DNA from: Oscillospiraceae bacterium
GTDB taxonomy: Bacteria > Bacillota > Clostridia > Oscillospirales > Acutalibacteraceae
DNA: 64,000 nt
Assembly (NCBI GenBank): GCA_022650455.1
Contig: JALCPO010000005.1
Span: 1 to 64,000 of the forward strand
Direction of reading: 5' to 3'
In this document: positions 50,921 to 59,959 of the stretch, piece after piece
How positions within the stretch are numbered: the stretch's first letter is position 1
Layout of the letters: each line of letters begins with the position of its first letter
Notes under the pieces: model-generated
The model's database searches: none
Told to the model about the DNA's origin: nothing
What the model saw: the letters and a program-made list of their open reading frames with translations, nothing else
Made by a program: the position numbers and the translations under genes

Positions 50921-52297
50921 TCAGGCCCAGAATCCGATCAGCTTTTTCAAAAAGAGCAGGACATAGTAGGCGAGCCCGCCGCAGACTGCCGGAAAGACGA
51001 TCCATTCCGAAATGCTGACCTTCAGCGCGGTGATTTTCAGCAGCTTCCCGATGCTGAAAGAGGCATTGAATATCTCGCTGGCGAATAGAATTACAAGGTA
51101 CGCCCGGATTCCGAACCGCGGGACGAGGACGGCGATCAGCGCGACGCGCATCAGGGAGTCGCACAGGTTGATTTTCAGGGAATACATCTGCTGGTCGAGG
51201 CCTTTCAGGAGGTTGTCGACCACGTTGTCCACGTACATCAGCGGGGCCAGGGGAGCCACGATGCGGAGAATTTGGGCGGCCTGTTCGCTTCCGAAGAAAA
51301 CGGTGCCGAGCTCGCCGGCGAACACGAGGAAAACGGCCGCCGCCGGAAAGCCGAAAAGCAGGGTGTACCGGAAGGCGTATTCCGCCGAGCGCCGCACCGA
51401 GCGGGGGTTGCGGTGCGCCGTGGCCTCGGCGATCTCCGGGATCAGGAGCATGGCCGCCGAGCTGATGAGCGACATGGGAAAGGAAAGAATCGGCATGACC
51501 ATGCCCTGCACCACGCCGTACTGCGCCAGGGCCGCCGTTCCGCCCGCCCCGTTTTTCTGCAGCCCGATGGGAATCAGGACGTTTTCCGCGCTGGCGAGGC
51601 CGTTGCGCAGGAACGACCCCGCCAGCATCGGCCCGGCGATATGGACGATGCTGCCCATGACGCCCCCGCAGCTTTCCGCCATGCCGTGCTTCCGGGTGTA
51701 ATGCAGGAAGACCGGAACGAGGTAGAGGATGGAAGCGACTTCCCCGAGCGTGGAGCCGGCCATCAGGCTCTCCAGCGGGGGGAGGGGGGAGCGGTCCATC
51801 AGGACGAGGGACACGGCGATGGTGACGGTCTGCTCCCAGAAATCGCCCAGAACGGGGATGACGGTGTTGCGCAGCGCAAAGAAATATCCCTTGAGGCAGG
51901 CGCAGCAGGCGATGAACGGCAGCCCGAGCGCGAGGATCCGGAGGGGACGGACCGCGAGCGGGCTGCGGATGAAGTGCAGGGAGATGAAGTCCGCGCCGGC
52001 GAACAGCGCGCCGAGCGCCGCTCCGCTGAGCGCCAGGGCAAGGGCAAGGCAGCGGAGCACGCATCCCCGGGAGCCGCGGCCTTCCGCCACCAGGCGGGTC
52101 ATCGCGAGGCCGAAGCCGGAGGTGCAGACGGTGATCCCCAGCAGGAAGATGGAGAAGATCAGCTGGTACAGCCCCATGCCGCTGGCCCCGATCCGCCCGG
52201 TGATGACCGAGCGGAACCACAGCCCTAAAAAGCGCAGCAGGATGGAACTTACGGTCAGCACGGCGGCGTTCATGATGAACTTGTGTTTTCTTCCCAT
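50921..52297 (-). CDS. SpoVB-like MOP-superfamily flippase
   Basis: A 458-aa membrane protein with about 14 TM helices of the polysaccharide/lipid flippase (MVF) type. ATG 52297 follows GGGTGATTTTCAA; the GTG five codons upstream is less likely. Typical blocks are LRFLGLWFRSVITGRIGASG, MGLYQLIFSIFLLGITVCTS, GFGLAMTRLVAEG and, later, VDNVVDNLLKGLDQQMYSLK. SpoVB and relatives move lipid-linked precursors across the membrane for spore-cortex or cell-wall polysaccharide. It is divergent from the GNAT-prmA pair. Whether it acts in sporulation here cannot be told. Confidence 0.88.
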   Translation of the reverse strand: MGRKHKFIMNAAVLTVSSILLRFLGLWFRSVITGRIGASGMGLYQLIFSIFLLGITVCTSGFGLAMTRLVAEGRGSRGCVLRCLALALALSGAALGALFAGADFISLHFIRSPLAVRPLRILALGLPFIACCACLKGYFFALRNTVIPVLGDFWEQTVTIAVSLVLMDRSPLPPLESLMAGSTLGEVASILYLVPVFLHYTRKHGMAESCGGVMGSIVHIAGPMLAGSFLRNGLASAENVLIPIGLQKNGAGGTAALAQYGVVQGMVMPILSFPMSLISSAAMLLIPEIAEATAHRNPRSVRRSAEYAFRYTLLFGFPAAAVFLVFAGELGTVFFGSEQAAQILRIVAPLAPLMYVDNVVDNLLKGLDQQMYSLKINLCDSLMRVALIAVLVPRFGIRAYLVILFASEIFNASFSIGKLLKITALKVSISEWIVFPAVCGGLAYYVLLFLKKLIGFWA

Positions 52298-52436
52298 TTG
52301 AAAATCACCCAAAGAGTCGTGATAGTCAAATGTATTCGCAGAAAGCCGAAAATAAGTCTATATTTTTTTGCCGGAATCGGATATAATGAGTTTTACACGT
52401 CGCCGACGGCACGGGCGGCAGAGGGAGGAAACAGAG

Positions 52437-52925
52437 ATGCCTGCCGATATGCTGGTGAAACTTTACGACTTGAAAGAAAAACGGGAGCTTTACGAAAACC
52501 TGAAGAAGCAGGGGATTTCCATCAAACGGGCCATGCCGGCGGACGAGTCGCGCGTGGTGCAGTTCGTGAAGAACAATTTCGGCGGCGGCTGGGCGCACGA
52601 CTGCTCGTACGCGTTCTCGAACCACCCCGTGAGCTGCTATGTCGCCGTGCGGGAGAAAAAGCCGATCGGGTTCGCCTGCTACGACTCCGCGGCAAAGAAC
52701 TTTCTTACGCCCGTGGGGGTTTATGAAAAATTCCGGGGCATGGGGATCGGCGAGGCCCTGCTGCGCGCGTGCCTGGAAGCGATGAGAGGCGAAGGGTACG
52801 GCTACGCGGTCGTCGGCTGGGTGGAGGACAATACGGCCGGATTCTTTGAAAACACGGTGGGGGCCGCGGCGATTGCGGGTTCGTTTCCCGGGGTCTACCG
52901 AAACCTGATTGCCGTGGAAGAGTGA
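52437..52925 (+). CDS. GNAT-family N-acetyltransferase
   Basis: A 162-aa acetyltransferase. ATG 52437 follows GAGGGAGGAAACAG; the track start lies upstream in leader sequence. After an N-terminal helix (VKLYDLKEKRELYENLKKQG) the GNAT fold shows CYVAVREKKPIGFACYDSAA and the acetyl-CoA loop VYEKFRGMGIGEALLRACLE (motif A, GxGIGxAL-like), then YAVVGWVEDNTAGFFENTVG. The substrate is unknown. TATAAT at 52382-52387 is a likely -10. The gene ends 11 nt before prmA, so they are co-transcribed. Confidence 0.9.
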   Translation: MPADMLVKLYDLKEKRELYENLKKQGISIKRAMPADESRVVQFVKNNFGGGWAHDCSYAFSNHPVSCYVAVREKKPIGFACYDSAAKNFLTPVGVYEKFRGMGIGEALLRACLEAMRGEGYGYAVVGWVEDNTAGFFENTVGAAAIAGSFPGVYRNLIAVEE

Positions 52926-52936
52926 GGAGACGGGAA

Positions 52937-53860
52937 ATGGACTGGACGGAAGTTAAAATCACGGTGGACGCGGAAAACGTGGACCTGGCCGGGGATATTG
53001 CGCAGATGACGGTTCCCTGGGGCATCTACATTGAGGACTATTCCCACCTGAACGAGGAAGTGGAAGAAGTCGCGCACATCGACCTGATCGACGAGAAGCT
53101 GCTGAAAAAAGACCGCACCAAGGCGGTCGTGCACGTTTACATCAGCCCGGAAGACAACCCGAACGAGGCGGTCGCGTTTCTGCGGGAGCGCTATGCCGCG
53201 GCGGGAATCCCGAACCGGATCAAGACGGACCCGTGCGTGCAGGAGGACTGGATCAACAACTGGAAAAAGTATTTCCACCCCATCCCGGTCGGGAAGAAGC
53301 TGCTCATCCGGCCGGACTGGGAGAAGGCGGAGAACCCGGAGGGCCGCGTGGTCGTGGACCTGGAGCCGGGCATCGCGTTCGGCACCGGCACCCACGAGAC
53401 GACGCGCCTGTGCATGGAGTTTCTGGAGGAAACCGTCACGCCCGGCTGCTCAATGCTGGACGTGGGCTGCGGAAGCGGGATCCTCTCCGTGGCGGGGCTG
53501 TTGCTCGGCGCGGGGCGCGCGGTCGGCGTGGACATCGACCCGCTCGCCGTGAAAACCGCCGCGCAGAACGCGGAGCGCAACCATGTGGCGGACCGCTTCA
53601 CGGGGATCTGCGGCAGCCTGACGGAAAAAGTCGAAGGAAAGTTCGACGTGGTGGCGGCGAACATCGTCGCGGACGTGATTCTCCAACTGGCGCGGGACAT
53701 TGAAAAGTTTCTGGCGCCCGGCGCGGTTTTCCTTGTCAGCGGCATCATCGACGAGCGGGAACAGGATGTGCTGGACGCGCTGAAAGGCAGGTTCGACGTG
53801 ACCGCCCGCAAAGAGGAAAAGGGCTGGGTGGCGGCGTGCTGCCGCCTCCGCGCGAAGTGA
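52937..53860 (+). CDS. prmA: Ribosomal protein L11 methyltransferase
   Basis: A 307-aa SAM-dependent enzyme that trimethylates ribosomal protein L11. ATG 52937 follows GTGAGGAGACGGGAA. The N-terminal L11-recognition domain precedes WINNWKKYFHPIPVGKKLLI. The methyltransferase core has EPGIAFGTGTHETTRLCMEF, motif I LDVGCGSGILSVAGLLLGAG, GVDIDPLAVKTAAQNAERN and the substrate-site VAANIVADVILQLARDIEKF. Length and motifs are normal. Confidence 0.95.
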   Translation: MDWTEVKITVDAENVDLAGDIAQMTVPWGIYIEDYSHLNEEVEEVAHIDLIDEKLLKKDRTKAVVHVYISPEDNPNEAVAFLRERYAAAGIPNRIKTDPCVQEDWINNWKKYFHPIPVGKKLLIRPDWEKAENPEGRVVVDLEPGIAFGTGTHETTRLCMEFLEETVTPGCSMLDVGCGSGILSVAGLLLGAGRAVGVDIDPLAVKTAAQNAERNHVADRFTGICGSLTEKVEGKFDVVAANIVADVILQLARDIEKFLAPGAVFLVSGIIDEREQDVLDALKGRFDVTARKEEKGWVAACCRLRAK

Positions 53861-53923
53861 GTTTTCGGCTTTTCCGGGCGGACATTCGCGGGATATTTGT
53901 TGGATGGAAACGGGGCGGGGAGA

Positions 53924-54535
53924 ATGCGAAAACGCGTCCTTGTGTTTCTGCTTCTGGTTCTTGCCGCGGGTTTGATTATCCGGCAGTGCCGGGCGGGCAG
54001 GGCCGCCGCCCCGGCGGCGAAGGCGGCGTCATCCGCCGCGCAGGTCATGACGGCGGCGCAGGTGAAAACCGGGAAGCTGAACAGCCTGACGGTTCAGCGG
54101 GGAAAAACGGCCCGGGAAAAATTTCCGAACGACCCGTCGGACGTTCTGCATACCGCGGGCAGCTATGGGATCGCGCGCGACGTGGAGAGCCTTCTGTGGA
54201 TTTCCGCGCGCGGCGGCGCGGGGATCGAAGCGAGCTCCGTGGAACAGGACGCGTCGAAGCTCCCCGCCGTTCAGGAGAGCGAAAAAAGCGGCCCGGCGGG
54301 CGACGGCGTATGGGTCCGGCTCGCATACGATGCCTATACCCCGGCCGCGGGGGAAAACGCCCGGGCGCATCAGGACGTGATGGTCTACGCCGACCCGGCG
54401 GACGCGAAAAACGCCGTGCTGGCGGTGCAGAACCCGAAGGAGACGGCGAAGTGGAGCGTGACTGAACTGCCGGGCTACGGGGACTGGCTGCGGCGGGAGG
54501 CCGACGTCCTGCTCCGCGTCACGAAGGGATACTGA
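53924..54535 (+). CDS. Membrane-anchored protein of unknown function
   Basis: A 203-aa protein. ATG 53924 follows GGGGCGGGGAGA. It has an N-terminal hydrophobic segment (KRVLVFLLLVLAAGLIIRQC, residues 3-22), probably an uncleaved anchor, then an Ala/Ser-rich linker to about residue 45. The remaining ~155 residues form a compact soluble domain with VLHTAGSYGIARDVESLLWI, WVRLAYDAYTPAAGENARAH and MVYADPADAKNAVLAVQNPK. It should lie outside the membrane. I do not recognise the family. It follows prmA by 63 nt and ends at a strong terminator. Confidence 0.6.
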   Translation: MRKRVLVFLLLVLAAGLIIRQCRAGRAAAPAAKAASSAAQVMTAAQVKTGKLNSLTVQRGKTAREKFPNDPSDVLHTAGSYGIARDVESLLWISARGGAGIEASSVEQDASKLPAVQESEKSGPAGDGVWVRLAYDAYTPAAGENARAHQDVMVYADPADAKNAVLAVQNPKETAKWSVTELPGYGDWLRREADVLLRVTKGY

Positions 54536-54567
54536 AACAGCCTCCGGCATAAAAACCGGAGGCTGTT
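54536..54567. terminator. Hairpin between convergent transcripts
   Basis: AACAGCCTCCGG and CCGGAGGCTGTT form a perfect 12-bp stem, with GTTGTTGTG following on the plus side. It overlaps the stop of the anchored protein and lies 20 nt past the pheA stop, so it can serve both directions. Confidence 0.75.
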
Positions 54568-54587
54568 GTTGTGCCGGGACAAGGAAG

Positions 54588-55700
54588 TCAGGAGATTTCC
54601 CGATAGTTGCCGAGGAAGGTAAAGAGCGGAAGCTCGTCGCGCAGGGCGCACAGAAGATCGAGCGTGTGCCCGTCGCGCACGTCCCCCGCGAAATCGAGGT
54701 AAAAATCGTACTCGAAATTTTTCCCCGGAATGGGGCGCGACTCGATTTTCGTCAGGTTCAGCCCGGCGGCGGCGAAGCGCGCCAGCACGGCGGAAAGCGT
54801 TCCGGTGCGGTGGGGCAGGGAAAAGCACAGGCTGATTTTATCCGCGTCCGGCGGAAGGCACAGCCTGCGCCCGACGGCGAGGAAGCGCGTGCGGTTGGCG
54901 CTGGTATTCTGAATGTCCCGCGCGAGGATGTTCAGGCCGCGTTCCCCTGCCGCGCGCAGGGAGCAGACCGCCGCGGCGCCCGGCTTTCCGGCCGCTTCCG
55001 CCGCTTCCGCCGTGCTGGAGAACGGCTCCGTTTTGAGGCGGTGCGCGGTAAGAAATTCCGAGCACTGGCGCAGCGCCTGCGGGTGGGAATACACGACGCG
55101 GACGTTTTCCAGCACGGGCTCCGCGGACGCGAGGCAGTGCCGCACCGGCAGGCTGAGGGCGCCCGCGATGGAGAACCGGTACTTCAGGATGAGGTCGTAC
55201 ACCTCGCCCACGGAGCCCGCCGAGGAATTCTCCACCGGAAGGACGCCCAGCCCGGCCCGGCCGGTTTCGACCGCTCGGAAAACGGCCGGGAAATCCGGGA
55301 AGAACAGCGGCTGCGCGTCCGGGTACAGGCGCAGGAGCGCTTCGTGCGAAAAGGAACCCTTTTTCCCCAGGCAGGCGACGGTTTCCGCTTTGGGAAGCTC
55401 CCGGGGCGCGCGCTCCACGGCTTCGCGCAGCGGCGCCCCGCTGCCGAGCAGACGGTGCTGCGCCGCGCGGCTCATGGCCAGCAGGTCGGAAAACAGGGCG
55501 CGCGCTTCGCCGCCGTACTCCCCCGCGCTTCGCGCGATGCCGTCCAGAATCTCCCGCTCGCGCTTCTCGTTGAAAACCGGGAGCTTCTGTTCCCGTTTGA
55601 CCGCGGCGACCCGTTCGGCGCATTTCATGCGGCGCAGGAACAGCGGCAGGAGCTCGGCGTCGATGGCGTCGATTTCTCCGCGGATTTCTTTGAGTGTCAT
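54588..55700 (-). CDS. pheA: Bifunctional chorismate mutase/prephenate dehydratase
   Basis: A 370-aa fusion enzyme that converts chorismate to prephenate and then to phenylpyruvate. ATG 55700 follows GGGGATGGGAAA. Residues 1-90 are an AroQ-type chorismate mutase (LKEIRGEIDAIDAELLPLFL, RMKCAERVAAVKREQKLPVF, REREILDGI). Residues ~105-285 are the dehydratase (CLGKKGSFSHEALLRLYP, GVLPVENSSAGSVGEVYDLI, RDIQNTSANRTRFLAVG, with the catalytic Thr replaced in register by Ser/Asn-Arg-Thr). Residues ~295-365 form the ACT domain for Phe feedback (ISLCFSLPHRTGTLSAVLAR, TKIESRPIPGKNFEYDFYLD). It is the last gene of the aro operon. Confidence 0.94.
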   Translation of the reverse strand: MTLKEIRGEIDAIDAELLPLFLRRMKCAERVAAVKREQKLPVFNEKREREILDGIARSAGEYGGEARALFSDLLAMSRAAQHRLLGSGAPLREAVERAPRELPKAETVACLGKKGSFSHEALLRLYPDAQPLFFPDFPAVFRAVETGRAGLGVLPVENSSAGSVGEVYDLILKYRFSIAGALSLPVRHCLASAEPVLENVRVVYSHPQALRQCSEFLTAHRLKTEPFSSTAEAAEAAGKPGAAAVCSLRAAGERGLNILARDIQNTSANRTRFLAVGRRLCLPPDADKISLCFSLPHRTGTLSAVLARFAAAGLNLTKIESRPIPGKNFEYDFYLDFAGDVRDGHTLDLLCALRDELPLFTFLGNYREIS

Positions 55701-55732
55701 TTTCCCATCCCCTAAAACTTTGGCTTTCAACG

Positions 55733-56800
55733 TCAGGAGAGCAGATCCAGCAGCGCCACCGCCGCCGCGGCTTCCACGGCGGGGACGGCGCGCGGGACGA
55801 TGCAGGGGTCGTGCCGGCCGCGTACGGTCAGCTTGGCATTTTTCTTTGCCGCGAGGTCGACGCTGTCCTGTTCCCTGCCGATGGACGGCGTGGGCTTGAA
55901 CGCCGCGCGGAAGACGAGCGGCATCCCCGTCGTGATGCCGCCGAGGATCCCGCCCGCGCGGTTGGTTCGCGTTCTGACCGTGCCGCCGTCGTAGTAAAAC
56001 GGGTCGTTGTTCTCGCTGCCGAACAGGTCCGCCGCGGCAAACCCCGCGCCGAACTCGACGCCCTTGCAGGCTGGGATGGCGAACAGCAGCGAGGAAAGCA
56101 CGGACTCCGCCCCTTCGGAAAGCGGCCCGCCGAACCCGGCGGGAAGCCCGACGGCGGCGCACTCCGCGACCCCGCCGACGCTGTCGAGGTTCCGGCGGGC
56201 GGCCTCGATCTCGGCGCGCATGGCCCGCTCGGCATCCGGTCCGAGGGTCGGAAAATAGCGCGATGAAAGGTCTTCCAGAAGGGCGGCGGGCAGATGGACC
56301 GGGTCAAACGGGACGTCTTTCACGCCGTGGACGGAGAGGACGTGTGCGCCGACCGTCACGCCGCGCCGCTTTAAAATTTGGCGGCAGACCGCGCCCGCGA
56401 AAACCAGCGGGGCGGTCAGGCGGCCGGAAAAACGGCCCCCGCCGCGCACGTCCTGAAACCCGTGGTAGCGGACGTACGCCGTGTAATCCGCGTGGCCGGG
56501 GCGCGGAATGTTTTGAATCTCCCCGTAGTCGGAAGAACGGGTGTCGGCGTTGGCGATCACGGCGCAGAGCGGCGCCCCCGTAATCCTGCCGTTCCAAAGG
56601 CCGCTCAGGACGCGCGGCTCGTCGCTTTCCTTCCGCGGCGTGGAAGAACGGTCGTGCCCCGGAGCGCGGCGCGCCATCTGCGCCAGGACCTCCTCCATGT
56701 CGATCTCCCCGCCCGCGGGCAGGCCCTCCAGCACCGCGCCGACGGCAGGCCCGTGGCTTTCGCCGAAAACGGTCAGGCGGATTTTATTCCCCCATGTCAT
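55733..56800 (-). CDS. aroC: Chorismate synthase
   Basis: A 355-aa FMN-dependent enzyme for the last common step of aromatic synthesis. The family signature GESHGPAVGAVLEGLPAG is at residues 13-30, RRAPGHDRSSTPRKESDEPR follows, and the second signature is RYHGFQDVRGGGRFSGRLTA. The FMN/substrate region GSENNDPFYYDGGTVRTRTN and GGILGGITTGMPLVFRAAFK are intact. Its start overlaps the aroA 3' end by 17 nt, so translation is coupled. It lies 32 nt upstream of pheA. Confidence 0.97.
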   Translation of the reverse strand: MTWGNKIRLTVFGESHGPAVGAVLEGLPAGGEIDMEEVLAQMARRAPGHDRSSTPRKESDEPRVLSGLWNGRITGAPLCAVIANADTRSSDYGEIQNIPRPGHADYTAYVRYHGFQDVRGGGRFSGRLTAPLVFAGAVCRQILKRRGVTVGAHVLSVHGVKDVPFDPVHLPAALLEDLSSRYFPTLGPDAERAMRAEIEAARRNLDSVGGVAECAAVGLPAGFGGPLSEGAESVLSSLLFAIPACKGVEFGAGFAAADLFGSENNDPFYYDGGTVRTRTNRAGGILGGITTGMPLVFRAAFKPTPSIGREQDSVDLAAKKNAKLTVRGRHDPCIVPRAVPAVEAAAAVALLDLLS

Positions 56801-58019
56801 ACGCTTTTCCCCCCAGACGGTTGTAGTCCCGGAAAAAGCCCGGGTAGCTTTTGCGGACGCTCTGCGCGTCCGTCAGGACGGTTTCGCCGTCCGCTTTCAG
56901 CGCGGCCACGGCGAGGGCCATCACGACGCGGTGGTCGCCGCGGCCTTCCGCCTCGCCGCCGCGCAGGCGCTCCACGCCGGCGATCTCCAGCCCGTCCGGC
57001 CGTTCGCGCACCCGCGCGCCGAGCCGGTTCAGGCCGTCCGCCATGGCCGAAAGACGGTCGCTTTCCTTCAGCCGCAGGCGTTCCGCATGGGCGATCACCG
57101 TGCGCCGTCCGGGAAGGAGCGCCGCCGCGGCGGCGAGAGCCGGGACGAGGTCGGGAATCTGCGACGCGTCGATGGCGCGGTCCGAATCCGGAAGCCGCCC
57201 CGCTTCCGCCGTGAGAATTCCGTCCTTCCATGCGGTCTTTGCGCCGAACCGGCGGAACAGGGTTTCCGCGGCGCGGTCACCCTGGCAGGACGCGGGGTTC
57301 AGCCCGCGCAGGCGGACCGGCCCGCCGAGCATCCCGGCGGCGAGGAAAAACGCCGCCTGCGACCAGTCGCGTTCCACGGGAAAGCCGGGACGGGGCCGGT
57401 AGCTCCGGTTTCCCGCGACCGTCCAGCCGGTTGCCGTCCGTCCGGCGGGAACGCCGAACGCGCCCATCGTCCGCACCGTCATGTCCGCGTAGGCCGCGGA
57501 CTGGAGCGGCGAGGTCAGGACGATCTCGCTGTCCCCGTCCAGGAGCGGGAGGGCGAGCAGCAGGCCCGTGACGAACTGGGAGCTTACGTCGCCGGGAAGG
57601 GAAAAGACGCCTGGCCGAAGGGTTCCGCTCACCGTCAGCGGCAGGCCGCCGCGCGTTTCGCAGCGCACGCCGTGCCGCGGCAGGCAGGCGAGGTAGACCC
57701 CGAGGGGCCGCTCCGGCAGGCGGCCGTGCCCGGTGAACGTGGCCTTCACCCCCAGAGCGCAGGCGAGCGGGATCAGAAAGCGGAGCGTGGAGCCGGATTC
57801 CCGGCAGTCCAGCGTGACGGGCCCGCCGCCCGCCGCAAGCAGCCGAGCGACGGAATCCCGCGTGGCGAGAAGGTCGTCGCTCAAAGGCCCGCCCGGCGGA
57901 AGGACGTCCCCGCCGCCCGCGAGGGCGGAGCAGATGACGGCGCGGTGCGCGGCGCTTTTGGAGAGCGGGACGTCCAGCGTCCCGCTCAGCGCGGACGGAA
58001 GGATGCGGACCCGGCTCAT
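56784..58019 (-). CDS. aroA: 3-phosphoshikimate 1-carboxyvinyltransferase (EPSP synthase)
   Basis: A 411-aa enzyme that adds the enolpyruvyl group to shikimate-3-phosphate. The substrate-binding N-terminus reads SGTLDVPLSKSAAHRAVICS. ESGSTLRFLIPLACALG and TGHGRLPERPLGVYLACL follow (the G-L-R-P-type region). LPGDVSSQFVTGLLLALPLL and RLRLKESDRLSAMADGLNRL carry active-site Ser/Gln and Lys/Glu residues. The protein is somewhat shorter than the 427-aa E. coli enzyme. It overlaps aroC by 17 nt and aroB by 4 nt. The N-terminal loop differs from the usual PGSKSxxNR (here PLSKSAAHR). Confidence 0.95.
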   Translation of the reverse strand: MSRVRILPSALSGTLDVPLSKSAAHRAVICSALAGGGDVLPPGGPLSDDLLATRDSVARLLAAGGGPVTLDCRESGSTLRFLIPLACALGVKATFTGHGRLPERPLGVYLACLPRHGVRCETRGGLPLTVSGTLRPGVFSLPGDVSSQFVTGLLLALPLLDGDSEIVLTSPLQSAAYADMTVRTMGAFGVPAGRTATGWTVAGNRSYRPRPGFPVERDWSQAAFFLAAGMLGGPVRLRGLNPASCQGDRAAETLFRRFGAKTAWKDGILTAEAGRLPDSDRAIDASQIPDLVPALAAAAALLPGRRTVIAHAERLRLKESDRLSAMADGLNRLGARVRERPDGLEIAGVERLRGGEAEGRGDHRVVMALAVAALKADGETVLTDAQSVRKSYPGFFRDYNRLGGKAYDMGE

Positions 58020-59071
58020 CGCAGCGCCTCCGCCAGCTTCAGCAGCCCGGCTTTGTCCACGGGGCGGAGGAAGCTTTCCCCGATTTTCCGGAGCATGACG
58101 AGGCTGAGGACGCCCCCGCGGGCCTTTTTGTCCAGCATGGCGGTGTCCACGATTTTGGAAACGTCCGCGCCGTCGGAGACCGGGAGACCGTATTTCCGCA
58201 GCACGCCGGCGATCTCATCCGCGGTGCCCGGTTCGGTCAGCCCGGCTTTTTCGCCGCACCTCGCCATCATGACCATGCCGATGCCGACGGCCTGCCCGTG
58301 GGAAAGCCCCCGGTATCCGTGCAGCTTTTCGAGGGCGTGGCCGAACGTGTGGCCGAAGTTCAGGAGCATGCGCTCCCCGTTGTCGAATTCGTCCTGCTCG
58401 ACGGCGGCGCGCTTGATTGCGAGGTTTTCCGCGATGACGCGCTCCATGTCGGCGCGGACGTCGGTGTCCCGAATGCGGTCGAACAGCGGGCGGCTCTTGA
58501 TGCACCCGTGTTTGACGGCCTCGCCCATGCCGTCCGCAAAAAAGCGGGGCGGCAGGGTTTCCAGCGTGCGGGGGTCGATGAGGACGAGCGAAGGCTGGTG
58601 GAACGCGCCCACGAGGTTTTTCCCCTGCAGGATGTCCACGCCCGTCTTGCCGCCGATGGACGAGTCGATCTGCGCGAGGAGCGAGGTGGGAATCTGGATG
58701 AACCGGATGCCGCGCAGCCAGGTCGCCGAGGCAAACCCGGCCATGTCGCCCGTTACGCCGCCGCCGAGGGCGACGGCAAAGTCGCTGCGGGTCAGGCCGT
58801 TTTCCGCAAACGAGCGGTACATGGCCTCCACGGTGGAAAGCCGCTTGCTCGTTTCGCCCGCCGGGAACTCGAACGTCCCGACGGAAAAGCCCGCCGCGCC
58901 GAGGGAAGACGCCACCCGCTCCGCGTACAGCGGCGCCACGTTCGAGTCGGAAACGACGACCGTCCGGGTCCCGGGCCGGAACAACCCGGCGGCGTACTCA
59001 CCCGCGCGGTCCAGGCAGCCGCGCGCGAGAATGATCTTGTAAGGGGACGATGTGTGTACGGTAAGCTCCAT
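58016..59071 (-). CDS. aroB: 3-dehydroquinate synthase
   Basis: A 351-aa NAD- and metal-dependent enzyme for the second shikimate step. ATG 59071 overlaps the tyrA stop by 1 nt; the longer track ORF is antisense-type read-through into tyrA. NAD-binding sequence is VALGGGVTGDMAGFASATWL. Other blocks are FIQIPTSLLAQIDSSIGGKT, VDILQGKNLVGAFHQP and FADGMGEAVKHGCIKSRPLF. The metal-ligand region is NFGHTFGHALEKLHGYRGLS, followed by HGQAVGIGMVMMARCGEKAG. Normal length. Confidence 0.97.
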   Translation of the reverse strand: MELTVHTSSPYKIILARGCLDRAGEYAAGLFRPGTRTVVVSDSNVAPLYAERVASSLGAAGFSVGTFEFPAGETSKRLSTVEAMYRSFAENGLTRSDFAVALGGGVTGDMAGFASATWLRGIRFIQIPTSLLAQIDSSIGGKTGVDILQGKNLVGAFHQPSLVLIDPRTLETLPPRFFADGMGEAVKHGCIKSRPLFDRIRDTDVRADMERVIAENLAIKRAAVEQDEFDNGERMLLNFGHTFGHALEKLHGYRGLSHGQAVGIGMVMMARCGEKAGLTEPGTADEIAGVLRKYGLPVSDGADVSKIVDTAMLDKKARGGVLSLVMLRKIGESFLRPVDKAGLLKLAEALR

Positions 59072-59907
59072 TATTCTCCCAGTCCTTCCTTTACCAGCCT
59101 TCCCCTGCGCAGCAGCGCCCGCAGGGCGGCGCCGTCGCCCGCGGCGACCGCGTTGCGGATCTCCGCGATGTGGCCGGTCAGCGTGTCCAGCTCTTCCACG
59201 AGGGCTTCCCGGTTCTCGAGGAACAGCTCCGCCCACATGGTTTCGTTGATGTTTGCCACGCGCGAGACGTCGCGGTAGCTCCCGGCGGAAAAGCCCTTGT
59301 GCCCGGGGCACCGGGGGCTCATCACATACGAGCATGCCAGCACATGCGGCACCTGGCTGGTGAACGCGATCATCCGGTCGTGCTCTTCCGGCGTGGTTTC
59401 CACCGTGCGGGCAAAGCCGAGCTTCGGCGCGAGGCCTTTCAGGGCTTCCACCGCCTGCTTCGGCGCGCCGCACGGAACCAGGATGTAGCTGGCCCCGCGG
59501 AACAGGTCCGCGTCGCTCTGCGCGAAGCCGTTCTTTTCTTTCCCGGCCATCGGGTGGCCGCTCACGAAAGAGAATCCGCGTTCCTTCGCAAGCCCCGCCA
59601 GGCGGGGGCAGAGGCGGGACTTGACCCCGCAGGTGTCCGTGACCAGGCAGCCGGGCCGGATGGAGGCAAGGTGCTTCCGCACAAAATCGACGTCCGCTTT
59701 CGGGTAGAGGCACAGGAAGAGGATGTCCGCCTTTTTGAGGTCCTCTTCCGTGCCGATCTTCCCGACCGCGCCGGATGCGAGGGCGGCGACCCGCGCGCTT
59801 TCGTCGCGGTCGATCCCGGCGACGGAGCAATCCGTGTATTTTCGAAACGCTTTGGCGAGCGAGCCGCCGATGAGCCCCAGACCGACGATGACCACATTCC
59901 GTTTCAT
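59071..59907 (-). CDS. tyrA: Prephenate dehydrogenase
   Basis: A 278-aa NAD(P)-dependent enzyme that oxidises prephenate to 4-hydroxyphenylpyruvate for tyrosine. ATG 59907 follows GGAGGAATCGCCC. The Rossmann motif is VVIVGLGLIGGSLAKAFRKY. The active-site region is FVSGHPMAGKEKNGFAQSDA, with the conserved His, and HDRMIAFTSQVPHVLACSYV carries the second conserved His. There is no C-terminal ACT domain, so feedback control is probably exerted elsewhere in the pathway. It sits between aroF and aroB in the operon, 52 nt from aroF. Confidence 0.95.
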   Translation of the reverse strand: MKRNVVIVGLGLIGGSLAKAFRKYTDCSVAGIDRDESARVAALASGAVGKIGTEEDLKKADILFLCLYPKADVDFVRKHLASIRPGCLVTDTCGVKSRLCPRLAGLAKERGFSFVSGHPMAGKEKNGFAQSDADLFRGASYILVPCGAPKQAVEALKGLAPKLGFARTVETTPEEHDRMIAFTSQVPHVLACSYVMSPRCPGHKGFSAGSYRDVSRVANINETMWAELFLENREALVEELDTLTGHIAEIRNAVAAGDGAALRALLRRGRLVKEGLGE

Positions 59908-59959
59908 GGGCGATTCCTCCGCTTTTCCAGTTTCCCCTATTATAGCAGAAAAGCGCCCG

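Noticed and set aside
56541-59042. 833-aa plus-strand ORF across aroA and aroB
   Set aside because: It is antisense to well-defined aro genes, with low-complexity Arg/Ala/Pro sequence.
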